The position numbers and the translations under genes are program-made. This document shows, piece after piece, positions 25,143 to 34,288 of a DNA stretch of 64,000 nt. Position 1 is the first letter of the stretch. Each line of letters opens with the position of its first letter. A model generated the notes under the pieces. The model was not told the origin of the DNA and did not search any database. It saw only the letters and a list, made by a program, of their open reading frames with translations. The stretch is from Dyella_B nitratireducens (GTDB lineage: Bacteria > Pseudomonadota > Gammaproteobacteria > Xanthomonadales > Rhodanobacteraceae). The DNA lies in contig NZ_CP064032.1 in NCBI RefSeq assembly GCF_049532905.1, positions 5,394,001-5,458,000 on the forward strand, written 5' to 3'.

Positions 25143-26036
25143 GTGGAAACCGTGCTTGCCGAGGATGTGCTCCATCGCTTCTTGTTGGAAGATGCCGGCG
25201 TCCGGGGTGTGATCGTGAGACTGGGCCCGGCCTGGCGCGAGGTTGCCGGCCGTGCCGAGTATCCCGCGCCGCTATTGGATCTCTTGGGCCAGACCCTGGC
25301 CGCCAGTGCGCTGCTCACCGGCAATATCAAGTTCGAAGGCGCGCTGTCGGTCGAACTGAAGAGCCAAGGTGCGCTGCGTTTGCTGTTTACCGAATGCACC
25401 GACGCCGGCCGCCTGCGCGGTTTGGCGCGCTGGAATGCGGAAATTCCGGATACGTTCGCCCTGAGTGATCTGCCGCAAGCGATCATGGCCATCACCATTG
25501 GTCAGGCCGAGCGCGGGCAGCGTTACCAGGGCCTGGTTGATCTAAGCCATCCGGACTTGGCCGGGGCGCTTGAGAATTACTTCCAACAGTCCGAGCAGTT
25601 ACCCGCACGCTTTGTGTTAGCGGCAAACGGGCAGCATGCCGTCGGATTGATGCTGCAGAAGCTGCCGGGTGAGGGTGGTCACGATGCAAAGCAAGATGAG
25701 GATGGCTGGCCGCGTGTCGAACATCTCACCGCCACCCTGGGGCGTGACGAACTGCTAAGCGCTCCGCCGGAAGAATTGCTCTATCGCCTGTATCACGAAG
25801 AAACTGTGCGCCTATTCAAACCGCGTCCATTGGCGTTTGGTTGCAGCTGTTCGCGCGAGCGCGTGGAAGCCATGTTGCGCTCGCTGGGTCGGGAGGAGAT
25901 CGAGGCAACGTTGGAGTCTCAGCAGGGCAAGATCGAAGTCACCTGTGAGTTCTGTGCGCGTACGTATAACTTCGATCGTGTGGATGCGGAGCACTTGCTG
26001 AGTGGTGGTACGGCGGCGAGTTCCACGGTGCAGTAG
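25143..26036 (+). CDS. hslO: Redox-regulated chaperone Hsp33
   Basis: The 297-residue product has the four redox-switch cysteines C234, C236, C268 and C271 in the CxC ... CxxC spacing (FGCSCSRERVEAML and VTCEFCARTYNF). They hold zinc when reduced and form disulfides on oxidative stress, unfolding the linker and activating the holdase. N-terminal landmarks include APLLDLLGQTLAASALLTGN. The start is GTG with GAGG ten bases upstream. It stands alone between mtgA (divergent) and the GGDEF-EAL gene (convergent). Confidence 0.96.
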   Translation: METVLAEDVLHRFLLEDAGVRGVIVRLGPAWREVAGRAEYPAPLLDLLGQTLAASALLTGNIKFEGALSVELKSQGALRLLFTECTDAGRLRGLARWNAEIPDTFALSDLPQAIMAITIGQAERGQRYQGLVDLSHPDLAGALENYFQQSEQLPARFVLAANGQHAVGLMLQKLPGEGGHDAKQDEDGWPRVEHLTATLGRDELLSAPPEELLYRLYHEETVRLFKPRPLAFGCSCSRERVEAMLRSLGREEIEATLESQQGKIEVTCEFCARTYNFDRVDAEHLLSGGTAASSTVQ

Positions 26037-26120
26037 GTCGGGGTTTGCTCGCTGAGATATCCCACTTTTTTGAGCCTTCGATAGTGTCGTTCGCCGCGAA
26101 AAAGTCGGTCTTGCCTCGAC

Positions 26121-26207
26121 GTCATTCCGGCGAAGGTGTTCGCCGGAATGACTGCTCGCTCTGAAACAGCAATAACGGGAACTTGGGTTCTCGCCGGAAT
26201 AACGGAA
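26121..26207. repeat. REP-like palindrome pair after hslO
   Basis: GTCATTCCGGCGA (26121-26133) pairs exactly with TCGCCGGAATGAC (26140-26152). A degenerate second unit (CTCGCCGGAATAACGG, ending near 26207) follows about 50 bases later. The core resembles the GTCATTCCCGC repeat near 19,786 and 62,243. It lies between converging genes. Confidence 0.7.
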
Positions 26208-26242
26208 AAAGCGCCGAGCTATATCAGCGTTTGCACCTTAAC

Positions 26243-29104
26243 TTACTTCATCCACACTTCCGCAGGCTGCGGTTGCGCAAACAAAAAGCCTTGCCCAAAG
26301 CGGCAGCCGATATGCCGCAGTACCTGCCGTTGCTCGTCGTCCTCGATGCCTTCGGCGATGACCTGCATCTGCAACGAATCAGCCAGCACCTGGATCGCGC
26401 GTACAACCGGCACGCTGTGGCTATTGGCCTTGGCCAGTTCGGTGATGAAACTGCGATCGATCTTCAACGTTTCGATCGGATACTGATGCAGATAGCTCAG
26501 CGACGAATAGCCGGTGCCGAAATCGTCGAGCGCGATGCTCACGCCGTGCTGGCGCAGGTTGTCGAGCATGCGCTTCACTTGTGCAGGGTTTTCCAGCAGC
26601 GTGCGCTCGGTGACTTCGATACGTAGCGAGCGCGGGTTGACGCGATAGGCGCGCATCAGATTGAGCAGCCGGTCATCCAGGTCGGATTGACGAAAATGCC
26701 GGCCCGAAACGTTGAGGCTGACGAAGCCTTCGTTGCCGGCCAAGGTTGCAGCTTGCGATGCGATCTGTTCAAAGATCTGCCAGTCGATGCTCTCTGCGCT
26801 GCCGTTTTCTTCGGCCACAGCCAGGAAGTCGCCAGGGCACAGCAATCCGCGCACGGGATGACGCCAACGCAGCAATGCTTCGTAGCCAACCGTGCGTCCG
26901 TCTTCCAGTGACACGATCGGCTGATAAAAAGGTACGAATTCGTTGCGGCTCAAGGCGCGGCGCAGATCGCCCTCCATTTCCAGCAGCGATAGCACTTCAC
27001 GGCGCAGGCGATCGTCGAACACTGCGGCGCGATGACGGCCTTCATCCTTGGCGCGGTACATCGCCGCATCGGCGTCGCGCAATAGTTCTTCCGGTTGCTG
27101 GTAGTGCGGGCCGGGCAGAGCGATGCCGATCGAGGCAGAGGTAAAAATTTCTTTGACACCCAGACGGAACGGCACGTGCAGCTCGGCGATGATGCGTTCG
27201 GCCACGAGTATGGCCTTGCCGGCGTCGCTGATGCCTTCCAGTAGTACCGCGAATTCGTCACCACCCAGGCGCGCAACCAGGTCGCGTGTCTTCAGGCAGG
27301 CGCGGATGCGGCTGCCGGCCTGGAACAGCAGATCATCACCAATCAGGTGACCCACCGAATCGTTGATGACCTTGAATCGATCCAGGTCGATGAACAATAC
27401 GGCGAACAGCTTGTTTGGATCGGCGTGATACGCCTGCAGCGCCTGACCAAGGCGCTGCAGCAGCAGCGTGCGATTGGGCAGGCCGGTAAGCGAATCATGC
27501 AGTGTTTCGTACATCAGCCGGCGTTCGACGCGTTCACGCTCGGCAATCTGTTCGCGCAGGTCGCGGTTGGCCAGCGCCAGTGCGCGTGTGCGTTCGGTAA
27601 CGCGGCGCTCCAGGTTGATGTAGGCCTGCTTCAGTGATTCGCTGGTCTGCTTGCGCTGCAATGCGTTGGCGATGTGGTAGCTGACGAAAGTGAGCAGTTC
27701 CTGGTCGCGTGCGTCATAAATGTGCTTGGGTGAGTAGCTCTGCACCGCGAGCACGCCTTTGACGCGGTCGTCCCAGATCAGTGGCACGCCCAGCCAGCAC
27801 ACGGATTTTGCGCCCATCTCCACGCATTCGCCGGCCGCGGCCAGCCGTTCGAAAGTCTGGCCATCGGCCAGCAGCGGCTTGCCATGCTTGAGCACGTATT
27901 CGGTAGCGCCGTTGGCGACGGGACGCGAGATACGCGTATCGATCTCATCCACCGAATACGGAAAGATGATGTTCTGGCTGTTCTCATCCAGCAGTGCGAT
28001 GTAGAAGTTGCGTGCGTAGATCAGGCCGCCGACCACACGATGCACGGCGGCATAGAAGTTCTGCTGGCTTTCCGGCGCGCTAGCCAGTTCGGCGATGCGA
28101 AACAGTGCCGACTGCAGGCGTTCGCCGCGCTGGCGTTGCAATACCTGCTGGCGCAACACGCGATTGGTGGCTCGCAGCGCTGCGGTACGGTCGGCTACGC
28201 GCCGTTCCAACTCGGCGTGAGCCTCGCGCCGCTCCAGTGCGGTCTGCATGTGCTGCGCGACGTAATTGAGCAAGTCACGGTCGTGATGGGTGTAATGCGT
28301 ACCTGGCCGGTAGCTTTGCACGACGATGCCGCCGACCGCCTGGCTGCCACGCAGTAGCGGCACGCCCAGCCAGTGCTCGCAGGCCGGCCCGACCAGTGTG
28401 AAGCGGCCTTCGAACTGGCGCGCCAGCTCTTCCACCGAACCCATGATCGGCTGGCCGCTTTGCAGCAGGTTCCAGGTCAGGCTGTAACGCATGTCTTGTA
28501 GTGGGTAGTTTTCGTCCGGCGCCGGCGGTTTCTGATCGACCGTGTCCATGTAGTACGGAAAGCGCACGCTGTCGCTGGCCGGGTCGTACAGGAAGATGTA
28601 GAAATTCTCCGCATACATCAGCATGCCGACGATGGAATGCAGCGATTGCATCATCTCGGCCATGTTATGTGCGGCGCCGGCCAGCTCGGCGATGGCATAG
28701 AGCGCGCGCTGCAGGCGCTCAGCCATGGCCAGACGGGAGATGGATTCATAGAGCCGGCCGGTTTCGCTGAGCTGCCGTAGTCGAATGCCGGCAAGGCGGC
28801 CTAGCCAGGCCAGTTCAGCGCCTGCTTCCTGACCCAGGACGGATTCACCTTCCCAGGTCAGCATTTGCAGGCTTTGCGGGTCTACCGCCAAGTTGAGTCG
28901 TCCCGGTCCCTGGGTGCTGTCGGCCTCAGGAGGCAGCCAGCGAAGGTCGCCACGCAGGCCCAGGTGGCTCAGCGCCGTCTCACATATTTCCAAGACGCTG
29001 GCTGCATCGGCAGCCCGGAACAACCGTTCCAGCGTTTCGCGCAGAGGCGCCGGCAGAATCCCACCGGGAGGCGCGAAATTGCGGCTGTCTGGCACTGAAC
29101 TCAT
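26243..29104 (-). CDS. GAF-GAF-GGDEF-EAL cyclic-di-GMP signalling protein
   Basis: The 953-residue protein has two GAF-like sensor domains (about 130-295 and 335-485), each beginning with a similar R(I/L)AELA helix and followed by a coiled coil. A GGDEF domain with intact GGDEF at 614-618 and an EAL domain (EALLRW at 742, EVTER, DDFGTGYSSL, KIDRSF, AEGIE) follow. The inhibitory I-site is KxxD rather than RxxD. All phosphodiesterase metal and catalytic positions I can check are present, so both synthesis and hydrolysis of c-di-GMP are possible. No membrane segments or signal peptide are seen, so it is cytosolic. Confidence 0.95.
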   Translation of the reverse strand: MSSVPDSRNFAPPGGILPAPLRETLERLFRAADAASVLEICETALSHLGLRGDLRWLPPEADSTQGPGRLNLAVDPQSLQMLTWEGESVLGQEAGAELAWLGRLAGIRLRQLSETGRLYESISRLAMAERLQRALYAIAELAGAAHNMAEMMQSLHSIVGMLMYAENFYIFLYDPASDSVRFPYYMDTVDQKPPAPDENYPLQDMRYSLTWNLLQSGQPIMGSVEELARQFEGRFTLVGPACEHWLGVPLLRGSQAVGGIVVQSYRPGTHYTHHDRDLLNYVAQHMQTALERREAHAELERRVADRTAALRATNRVLRQQVLQRQRGERLQSALFRIAELASAPESQQNFYAAVHRVVGGLIYARNFYIALLDENSQNIIFPYSVDEIDTRISRPVANGATEYVLKHGKPLLADGQTFERLAAAGECVEMGAKSVCWLGVPLIWDDRVKGVLAVQSYSPKHIYDARDQELLTFVSYHIANALQRKQTSESLKQAYINLERRVTERTRALALANRDLREQIAERERVERRLMYETLHDSLTGLPNRTLLLQRLGQALQAYHADPNKLFAVLFIDLDRFKVINDSVGHLIGDDLLFQAGSRIRACLKTRDLVARLGGDEFAVLLEGISDAGKAILVAERIIAELHVPFRLGVKEIFTSASIGIALPGPHYQQPEELLRDADAAMYRAKDEGRHRAAVFDDRLRREVLSLLEMEGDLRRALSRNEFVPFYQPIVSLEDGRTVGYEALLRWRHPVRGLLCPGDFLAVAEENGSAESIDWQIFEQIASQAATLAGNEGFVSLNVSGRHFRQSDLDDRLLNLMRAYRVNPRSLRIEVTERTLLENPAQVKRMLDNLRQHGVSIALDDFGTGYSSLSYLHQYPIETLKIDRSFITELAKANSHSVPVVRAIQVLADSLQMQVIAEGIEDDEQRQVLRHIGCRFGQGFLFAQPQPAEVWMK

Positions 29105-29388
29105 GACCTATGAGCGGGTCCATCGCGATACGTCGGGTGACTATATAGTGAAGATACCGTCATGTGGCGGTGCTCATGGATTTCACAAACCTGTACGAAA
29201 GGAATGCTTTTCCCATGCATCTGCCATGCCAGCAAGTACTTGTCCGAGGAGCCGTTTCTGCCGGCCTTGCCGCAGAAAAACCTTCCTCCTCCAGGTGTTA
29301 GTAAAAAGTAAAGTAAGGTATACTTAACCCAGGGTGTCCGCGACTAATCGTAGAAACGGACGGGGTTGTTGAACGGTTTCGAATTTTC

Positions 29389-30282
29389 ATGCGTCGACTG
29401 CTGCTCACATTGCCACTGCTTGGCTTGCCGCTCATGGCGGCAGGGCAGACGCTGTCCGGTGATCAGCTGAGCAATTCGGCGTGGACACAGCAACCGCAGA
29501 CTTTGCTGAAAACCGGTCAGCAGCAGCCTATGCAGGGTTCGCTGCTGGTGGAAGCGCAAAGCGGCACCACGGCCGGCGCACAGAACGACGGCAGCAGTTC
29601 GCTTTCGCTCAATCCGCTTTTCGGCGGCACGGTCAACAGCAGCACGGTGCAATATGGTGTGACGCCGAACATCTCTGCACAGGCGGGTGTGACGCAGCGT
29701 TCGTGGGCCACCCAGCCGCGCATCATCAGCAGCGAAGTGGGCGCTACGTACAACGCTGGCCGCTACAGCCTTGGCGTCAGCGTTGCACAGGACCAGGTTC
29801 CCAATGCCACACCGCTGCCGCGTGTGCTGCCGGGTGCGGTGCCCGGCGTCAACGGGCTGCCGGATTTTGATAGTTCCACCCAAGTGAATGCCCGTGGTCG
29901 CTTTGCGTTGAACGGCAACAGTGGTGTGTTGCTTGGCGCGAGCATGGGGCGCATCCGCCTGCTGCCCGGCAATCAATTGGGCCTGACTACCCTCGATCAG
30001 AGGGCACTGAGCTTCGGCATCGAGCACGGCCCAGTCAGCACCAGCATCGTTGGCCGTACCATGCAACCCGAACCGGGCACAGCAGTGCCGGGCATGCTCA
30101 ATGCCGATCGCCGCTGGAACAGCATCGACCTGGGCGTAACGTGGCATTTGCCGTGGCAGGGTTCGTTGAGCTTCGGCGCACAGAATCTGTGGTCATCCGG
30201 CAATGCAGCAAATACGCCGGCTGGCCCACCGGAACCGGATCAGTCACGTACGCCGTACGTGCAGTATCACCAGGATCTCTGA
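29389..30282 (+). CDS. Exported protein, putative outer-membrane beta-barrel
   Basis: I do not recognise a named family. The 297-residue protein has a signal peptide (MRRLLLTLPLLGLPLMAAGQ), then a low-complexity Gln/Ser/Thr-rich stretch. A run of alternating amphipathic strands follows (for example YNAGRYSLGVSVAQDQ, SGVLLGASMGRIRL, SIDLGVTWHLP, SLSFGAQNLW), as in outer-membrane barrels. The C-terminus is polar and does not end in Phe, so Bam recognition would be atypical. A TATACT box at 29319-29324 could be its -10. It is a single-gene unit closed by a very strong terminator. Confidence 0.6.
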   Translation: MRRLLLTLPLLGLPLMAAGQTLSGDQLSNSAWTQQPQTLLKTGQQQPMQGSLLVEAQSGTTAGAQNDGSSSLSLNPLFGGTVNSSTVQYGVTPNISAQAGVTQRSWATQPRIISSEVGATYNAGRYSLGVSVAQDQVPNATPLPRVLPGAVPGVNGLPDFDSSTQVNARGRFALNGNSGVLLGASMGRIRLLPGNQLGLTTLDQRALSFGIEHGPVSTSIVGRTMQPEPGTAVPGMLNADRRWNSIDLGVTWHLPWQGSLSFGAQNLWSSGNAANTPAGPPEPDQSRTPYVQYHQDL

Positions 30283-30298
30283 TCCGTTCTTGAGCTTG

Positions 30299-30338
30299 AA
30301 AACGAAAACGCCCCCATCATTGGGGGCGTTTTCGTTTT
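30299..30338. terminator. Strong bidirectional terminator
   Basis: A perfect 17-base stem (30299-30315 with 30322-30338, loop ATCATT) contains AACGCCCCC/GGGGGCGTT and is flanked by A-rich and T-rich arms. It can end transcription from the exported-protein gene on the plus strand and from the DUF4097 gene on the minus strand. Confidence 0.92.
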
Positions 30339-30368
30339 TGCGGTAGGAATGCGAGCAGCGTAGTTCCG

Positions 30369-31274
30369 TCAATCACTTTTCCTGATTCTCACATCACCGC
30401 TGAACGTCTCGATGTGAATCTTGCCGTTGCCATTGCCGGCCACGGCATCGAGCGTGCTGCCTGGGCCATGCTCGGGATGGGTAGGTGTACCGAAATCGCT
30501 CCGTAGGTCGCCGCTGAAGGTGTTGGCGTGCACGTTGCTGTTGAGCGTGCCGGGAAACTGCAATTGCACATCGCCGCTCATGCTGTCGACGCTCATGCTG
30601 CCGTTCGCGGCCAGGCTGCCGTTGAGCTGTACATCGCCGGACACCGTGCTGAGACTGAGCTGCTGCCAGGGACCGCCGCCGGCCTGGATGCGTCCGGAGA
30701 CGGTCTGCAGATCGACCGAGGTACCCAACGAAGGCGCGAGGATGTCACCGCTCACGGTTTGCAATTTCGCTTGCTTCGCATTGCCGGAGAAAGCGATGTT
30801 GCCGCTGACGGAAACGGCATTGAGCGTCGGCGTTTGCGCATTGACGCGTATGCGTCCACTGACCGAATTCACCTCGACATCGCCGCCATCGATACCGTCC
30901 ACACTCGCTTGTGCGCTCACCACGCTTACCTTCAGTGATGCACCGCGCGGCACGGTCACATCCAGATTCGTCGGCCCCATCGCGTTCTCGCCATTCCAGT
31001 TGAACCAGCCGCTATGTCCCTTGGCCTGCACGTTGATGGTGAGGTTGTTCTCGCTGCCTTCGATGGTCAGTGGGTCTGCGCCATCGCCGAGCTGTCCGCC
31101 TACATGCACTTCGTTGCGGTTCCAGGTGGTGACGATGACCTCGCCTTTCACATTGCTGATGGTGATGTGCGCCGTGGATGCGGCGGGATGGCTGACATCC
31201 AATGTGGTGTCGGCAAAGGCCTGCCCTCCTGGCAGCAGGCAGAGCAGCAGCGGCAGATAGCGGATGGTTTTCAT
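30369..31274 (-). CDS. Exported DUF4097-type beta-repeat protein
   Basis: The 301-residue protein has a signal peptide (MKTIRYLPLLLCLLPGGQAFA). A right-handed beta-repeat region follows, with recurring short units such as VNSVSGRIRV, LQTVSGDILA, LSTVSGDVQL and VDSMSGDVQL. This is the pattern of DUF4097/DUF4098 putative adhesin-like proteins. Such proteins are often encoded with ECF sigma and anti-sigma genes, as here: the membrane anti-sigma-like gene ends 21 bases upstream. Its role in the envelope is unknown; sensing or responding to envelope stress is a reasonable inference. Confidence 0.82.
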   Translation of the reverse strand: MKTIRYLPLLLCLLPGGQAFADTTLDVSHPAASTAHITISNVKGEVIVTTWNRNEVHVGGQLGDGADPLTIEGSENNLTINVQAKGHSGWFNWNGENAMGPTNLDVTVPRGASLKVSVVSAQASVDGIDGGDVEVNSVSGRIRVNAQTPTLNAVSVSGNIAFSGNAKQAKLQTVSGDILAPSLGTSVDLQTVSGRIQAGGGPWQQLSLSTVSGDVQLNGSLAANGSMSVDSMSGDVQLQFPGTLNSNVHANTFSGDLRSDFGTPTHPEHGPGSTLDAVAGNGNGKIHIETFSGDVRIRKSD

Positions 31275-31295
31275 AGTTGTTATGTCCTGATGGTC

Positions 31296-31757
31296 TCAGC
31301 CGGCTTGTTTCTCGAGTTCGCGCAGATAGTTCTGCTGTGCGTGGGTTTGCTGCAGCAGGCGCTGCAGCGCAGGTGAATCGGGAGCTTGCTGCATGGCCTG
31401 TTGCAATTCCATGCGCGCGGCATCCAATTCGAGCGCGGCGCCGGCCAAGCGGGGGTCGCTCGGTTTCCAGTGAGCATCTTCGGTGTGCGTGGCGGTGTTG
31501 GCGACCTGCGGTGTGGTTTGCGGAATCGCATGCATGCGCCATACAACACCGCCGGCGAACACCAGGATCGCGGCGAGGCTCGCTGCCATCGCCCACACGC
31601 GCACGTGCCGTGCGCGAGGCGGTTGTGCCTGCGTGATAGCGGCAGGGTGTGATGCGGTATCGTCCAGCGCGGCATCGATGCGCGACCACAGATCGCTCCG
31701 TGGCGTGACCGGCTGGTTCAATTCGCGCATCTGGCGCAACCATTCGAATTCGTTCAT
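31296..31757 (-). CDS. Putative membrane anti-sigma factor
   Basis: This 153-residue protein begins MNEFEWLRQMRELNQPVTP and has a single membrane segment near residues 50-72 (VWAMAASLAAILVFAGGVVW). A short predicted periplasmic helical tail rich in Gln and Ala follows. Its ATG overlaps the TGA of the ECF sigma gene by four bases, the typical layout of a sigma/anti-sigma pair. There is no HxxxCxxC zinc motif, so it is not a classical ZAS protein. The role is inferred from context. Confidence 0.7.
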   Translation of the reverse strand: MNEFEWLRQMRELNQPVTPRSDLWSRIDAALDDTASHPAAITQAQPPRARHVRVWAMAASLAAILVFAGGVVWRMHAIPQTTPQVANTATHTEDAHWKPSDPRLAGAALELDAARMELQQAMQQAPDSPALQRLLQQTHAQQNYLRELEKQAG

Positions 31758-32302
31758 CGCGTTTCTCCGAGTACCTTGCGCAACAGACCCCGTGCACGAT
31801 GCAATTGCGCCTTGGACGAGCCTACCGCCATCTCCAACTCGCTGGCGATTTCTTCGTGGCGCCAGCCTTCCACGTCGTGCAACACCAGCACCGCGCGCGC
31901 CCGTGGCGGCAGCTTGCCGATCGCGCGTTCCAGCTCCTCGCGCTCGGCAGCGCAAAACGGGGTTTCGCCGTGTTCGGGCATGCTGTCCTCATCGACATAG
32001 CCGACCGGGTCGGCGCCTCGTGCGCGGATGTCCATGAGTGCCACATTCACCGCCAGCCGGTAAAGCCAGGTGCCAAACGAGCTCTGCTCGCGAAAGCTGT
32101 CCAGCTTCTGCCAGGCTCGCACGAACGCATCCTGCGTAAGATCTTCGGCACGTGCGTGATCGTAGCCGGACAACCGCAGCATGGCGCCATGGATGCGGCC
32201 CACATGCTGTCGATACAGGCGCTGGAACGCATGGCGGTCACCTGCGGCGGCCGCGCGAACGTCGTCCTGATCGTTGTTTCCCGCAGCGAGCGCAGGTGGC
32301 AT
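31754..32302 (-). CDS. ECF-type RNA polymerase sigma factor
   Basis: The 182-residue product has sigma region 2 (FQRLYRQHVGRIHG, HARAEDLTQDAFVRAWQ, FGTWLYRLAVNVAL) and region 4 (LPPRARAVLVLHDVEGWRHE followed by EIASELEMAVGSSKAQLHRA). It should direct RNA polymerase to a small regulon, probably including this operon, under control of the membrane protein encoded next. GGAAG five bases before the ATG at 32302 supports this start; 32335 is an alternative that adds 11 residues. Inducing signal is unknown. Confidence 0.92.
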   Translation of the reverse strand: MPPALAAGNNDQDDVRAAAAGDRHAFQRLYRQHVGRIHGAMLRLSGYDHARAEDLTQDAFVRAWQKLDSFREQSSFGTWLYRLAVNVALMDIRARGADPVGYVDEDSMPEHGETPFCAAEREELERAIGKLPPRARAVLVLHDVEGWRHEEIASELEMAVGSSKAQLHRARGLLRKVLGETR

Positions 32303-32391
32303 GGCGCTTCCGGTGGCAATGCAAGCGGCAGTCATCTTGCCAGCTTGGATGCCGGTGAGGGCGGGAGGGTTTAGAGCATGGCCCCCGAATC

Positions 32392-32414
32392 CCCTCTCCC
32401 CGAAAGGGAGAGGG
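32392..32414 (-). terminator. pckG: CCCTCTCCC/GGGAGAGGG hairpin after pckG
   Basis: CCCTCTCCC (32392-32400) pairs exactly with GGGAGAGGG (32406-32414) across CGAAA. It lies nine bases past the pckG stop. The sequence is also typical of a dispersed repeat in this group, and no T-run follows, so terminator function is likely but unproven. Confidence 0.5.
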
Positions 32415-32423
32415 AACAGAACA

Positions 32424-34193
32424 TCAAGCGTTTGCCGCCTTGCGCGGCATCTGCAGGGCTTGATGGACGCGTTGCTGTTCCTGCCGCAGACGTGCAGGCA
32501 GGCGATCGCCGAAGCTGTCCAGGTACTCGCCGATGGCTTGCAGCTCCGTTTGCCAGCCGGCGGGGTCGATGTTGATCAACTCAGCCAAGGTGTCGCGCGG
32601 CAGATCCAAACCTTCCAACTTGAGTTCGCCGGTGGCAGGCACAGTGCCAATGGGGGTTTCCACTCCGCGTGCCTTGCCTTCCACGCGGGCGATCATCCAC
32701 TCCAGCACGCGCAGGTTTTCGCCAAAACCGGGCCACAGGAACTTGCCGTCCCGGCCTTTGCGGAACCAGTTGACGTGGAAGATCTTCGGCAGCTTGGCGC
32801 CGGGCTTGTCGAACGACAGCCAGTGCTTGAAGTAATCACCGTAGTGGTAGCCGCAGAACGGCTTCATCGCCATCGAATCACGACGCAGCACTCCGACGGC
32901 GCCCGTGGCAGCAGCGGTGGTTTCGGAGCCCATCGCGGCTCCCATCAGCACCCCGTGCGTCCAATCCTGCGCTTCCATCACCAACGGCAGCAGCGACGGA
33001 CGGCGTCCACCGAACACGATGGCGCTGATCGGCACGCCCTGCGCATCTTCGGCCTTCGATGACCAAGTGGGGCACTGCTTGGCGCTGACGGTGAAGCGCG
33101 AGTTTGGATGCGCAGCGGGGCCGTTGGCTGGATCGTACGGACGGCCTTGCCAATCCGTCACCGGCGTACCCGGCAGTCCTTCCCACCACGGCTGGTTGTC
33201 GGCGGTGACGGCGACGTTGGTAAAGATGGTGTCGTGCGAGATCGAGGTCAGTGCGTTGGGATTGCTGCTGGCACTGGTGCCCGGCGCCACACCGAAGAAA
33301 CCGGCTTCGGGATTGATCGCGTATAGACGGCCATCTTCACCGGGGCGCATCCAGCAGATGTCATCGCCGATGGTCCACACACGCCAGCCGTTCTTGCGAT
33401 AGCCCTCCGGCGGAATCAGCATCGCCAGGTTGGTTTTGCCGCAGGCGGAAGGGAAGGCGGCGGCGACGTAATGCGTCTGGCCTTGCGGGTTCTCGATGCC
33501 GACGATCAGCATGTGCTCAGCGAGCCAGCCTTCGCGTCGTGCCTGGAAACTCCCGAGGCGCAATGCATGGCATTTCTTGCCGAGTAGCGCGTTGCCACCG
33601 TAGCCGGAGCCGTACGATTTGATCGTCAGCTCTTCCGGGAAATGCATGATGAAGCGGCGCTCCGGATCGAGTTCACCCGTGGAGTGCAGGCCTTTCACGA
33701 AATGACCTTCGCGCTCGATGCGCGCGAGCGCCGCAGCGCCCATGCGTGTCATGGTGCGCATGTTGACCACCACGTAGGGGCTATCGGTGATTTCCACTCC
33801 GCAGCGCGAAAGCGGCGAATCGATCGGCCCCATGCAATATGGAATCACATACATGGTGCGACCTTCCATGCAGCCTTCGAACAGCGCATCGATTTTTGCA
33901 TGCGCATCGGCCGGCGCCATCCAGTGATTGTTCGGGCCCGCATCTTCTTCGTGTTCGGTGCACACGAAGGTGAGGTGCTCCACGCGCGCCACGTCGGATG
34001 GATGGGAACGATGCAGGTAGCAGCCCGGATGGGTCTGTTGATTGAGTTCGATGAGATCACCTGTGTGCAGCATCTGCTGCACCAGCGCGTGATATTCGGC
34101 ATCGGAACCATCGCACCAGTGGATCTTCGCGGGACGGGTCGTGGCCGCTATTTGATCAACCCATCGCGCGAGTACCTCGAGCTTGCTCGTCAT
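32424..34193 (-). CDS. pckG: Phosphoenolpyruvate carboxykinase (GTP)
   Basis: The 589-residue enzyme is of the GTP-dependent class, judged from length and motifs. FPSACGKTNLAMLIPP contains the phosphate-binding loop and its reactive cysteine, and SYGSGYGGNALLGKKC and MGAAMGSETTAAATG are further signatures. It converts oxaloacetate and GTP to phosphoenolpyruvate, GDP and carbon dioxide at the start of gluconeogenesis. It has its own intergenic regions and no metabolic neighbours. A TetR-type regulator lies upstream in the same direction, but beyond a REP-like repeat, so co-transcription is doubtful. Confidence 0.97.
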   Translation of the reverse strand: MTSKLEVLARWVDQIAATTRPAKIHWCDGSDAEYHALVQQMLHTGDLIELNQQTHPGCYLHRSHPSDVARVEHLTFVCTEHEEDAGPNNHWMAPADAHAKIDALFEGCMEGRTMYVIPYCMGPIDSPLSRCGVEITDSPYVVVNMRTMTRMGAAALARIEREGHFVKGLHSTGELDPERRFIMHFPEELTIKSYGSGYGGNALLGKKCHALRLGSFQARREGWLAEHMLIVGIENPQGQTHYVAAAFPSACGKTNLAMLIPPEGYRKNGWRVWTIGDDICWMRPGEDGRLYAINPEAGFFGVAPGTSASSNPNALTSISHDTIFTNVAVTADNQPWWEGLPGTPVTDWQGRPYDPANGPAAHPNSRFTVSAKQCPTWSSKAEDAQGVPISAIVFGGRRPSLLPLVMEAQDWTHGVLMGAAMGSETTAAATGAVGVLRRDSMAMKPFCGYHYGDYFKHWLSFDKPGAKLPKIFHVNWFRKGRDGKFLWPGFGENLRVLEWMIARVEGKARGVETPIGTVPATGELKLEGLDLPRDTLAELINIDPAGWQTELQAIGEYLDSFGDRLPARLRQEQQRVHQALQMPRKAANA

Positions 34194-34288
34194 GCTTTCC
34201 TCACTTTTGGTATGCCCATAAAAGATAGGCGTGACGGTAAGTTACGAGTACTGGCATGGCAAGGTGTGGTGCAGCATAAGTACGACTA

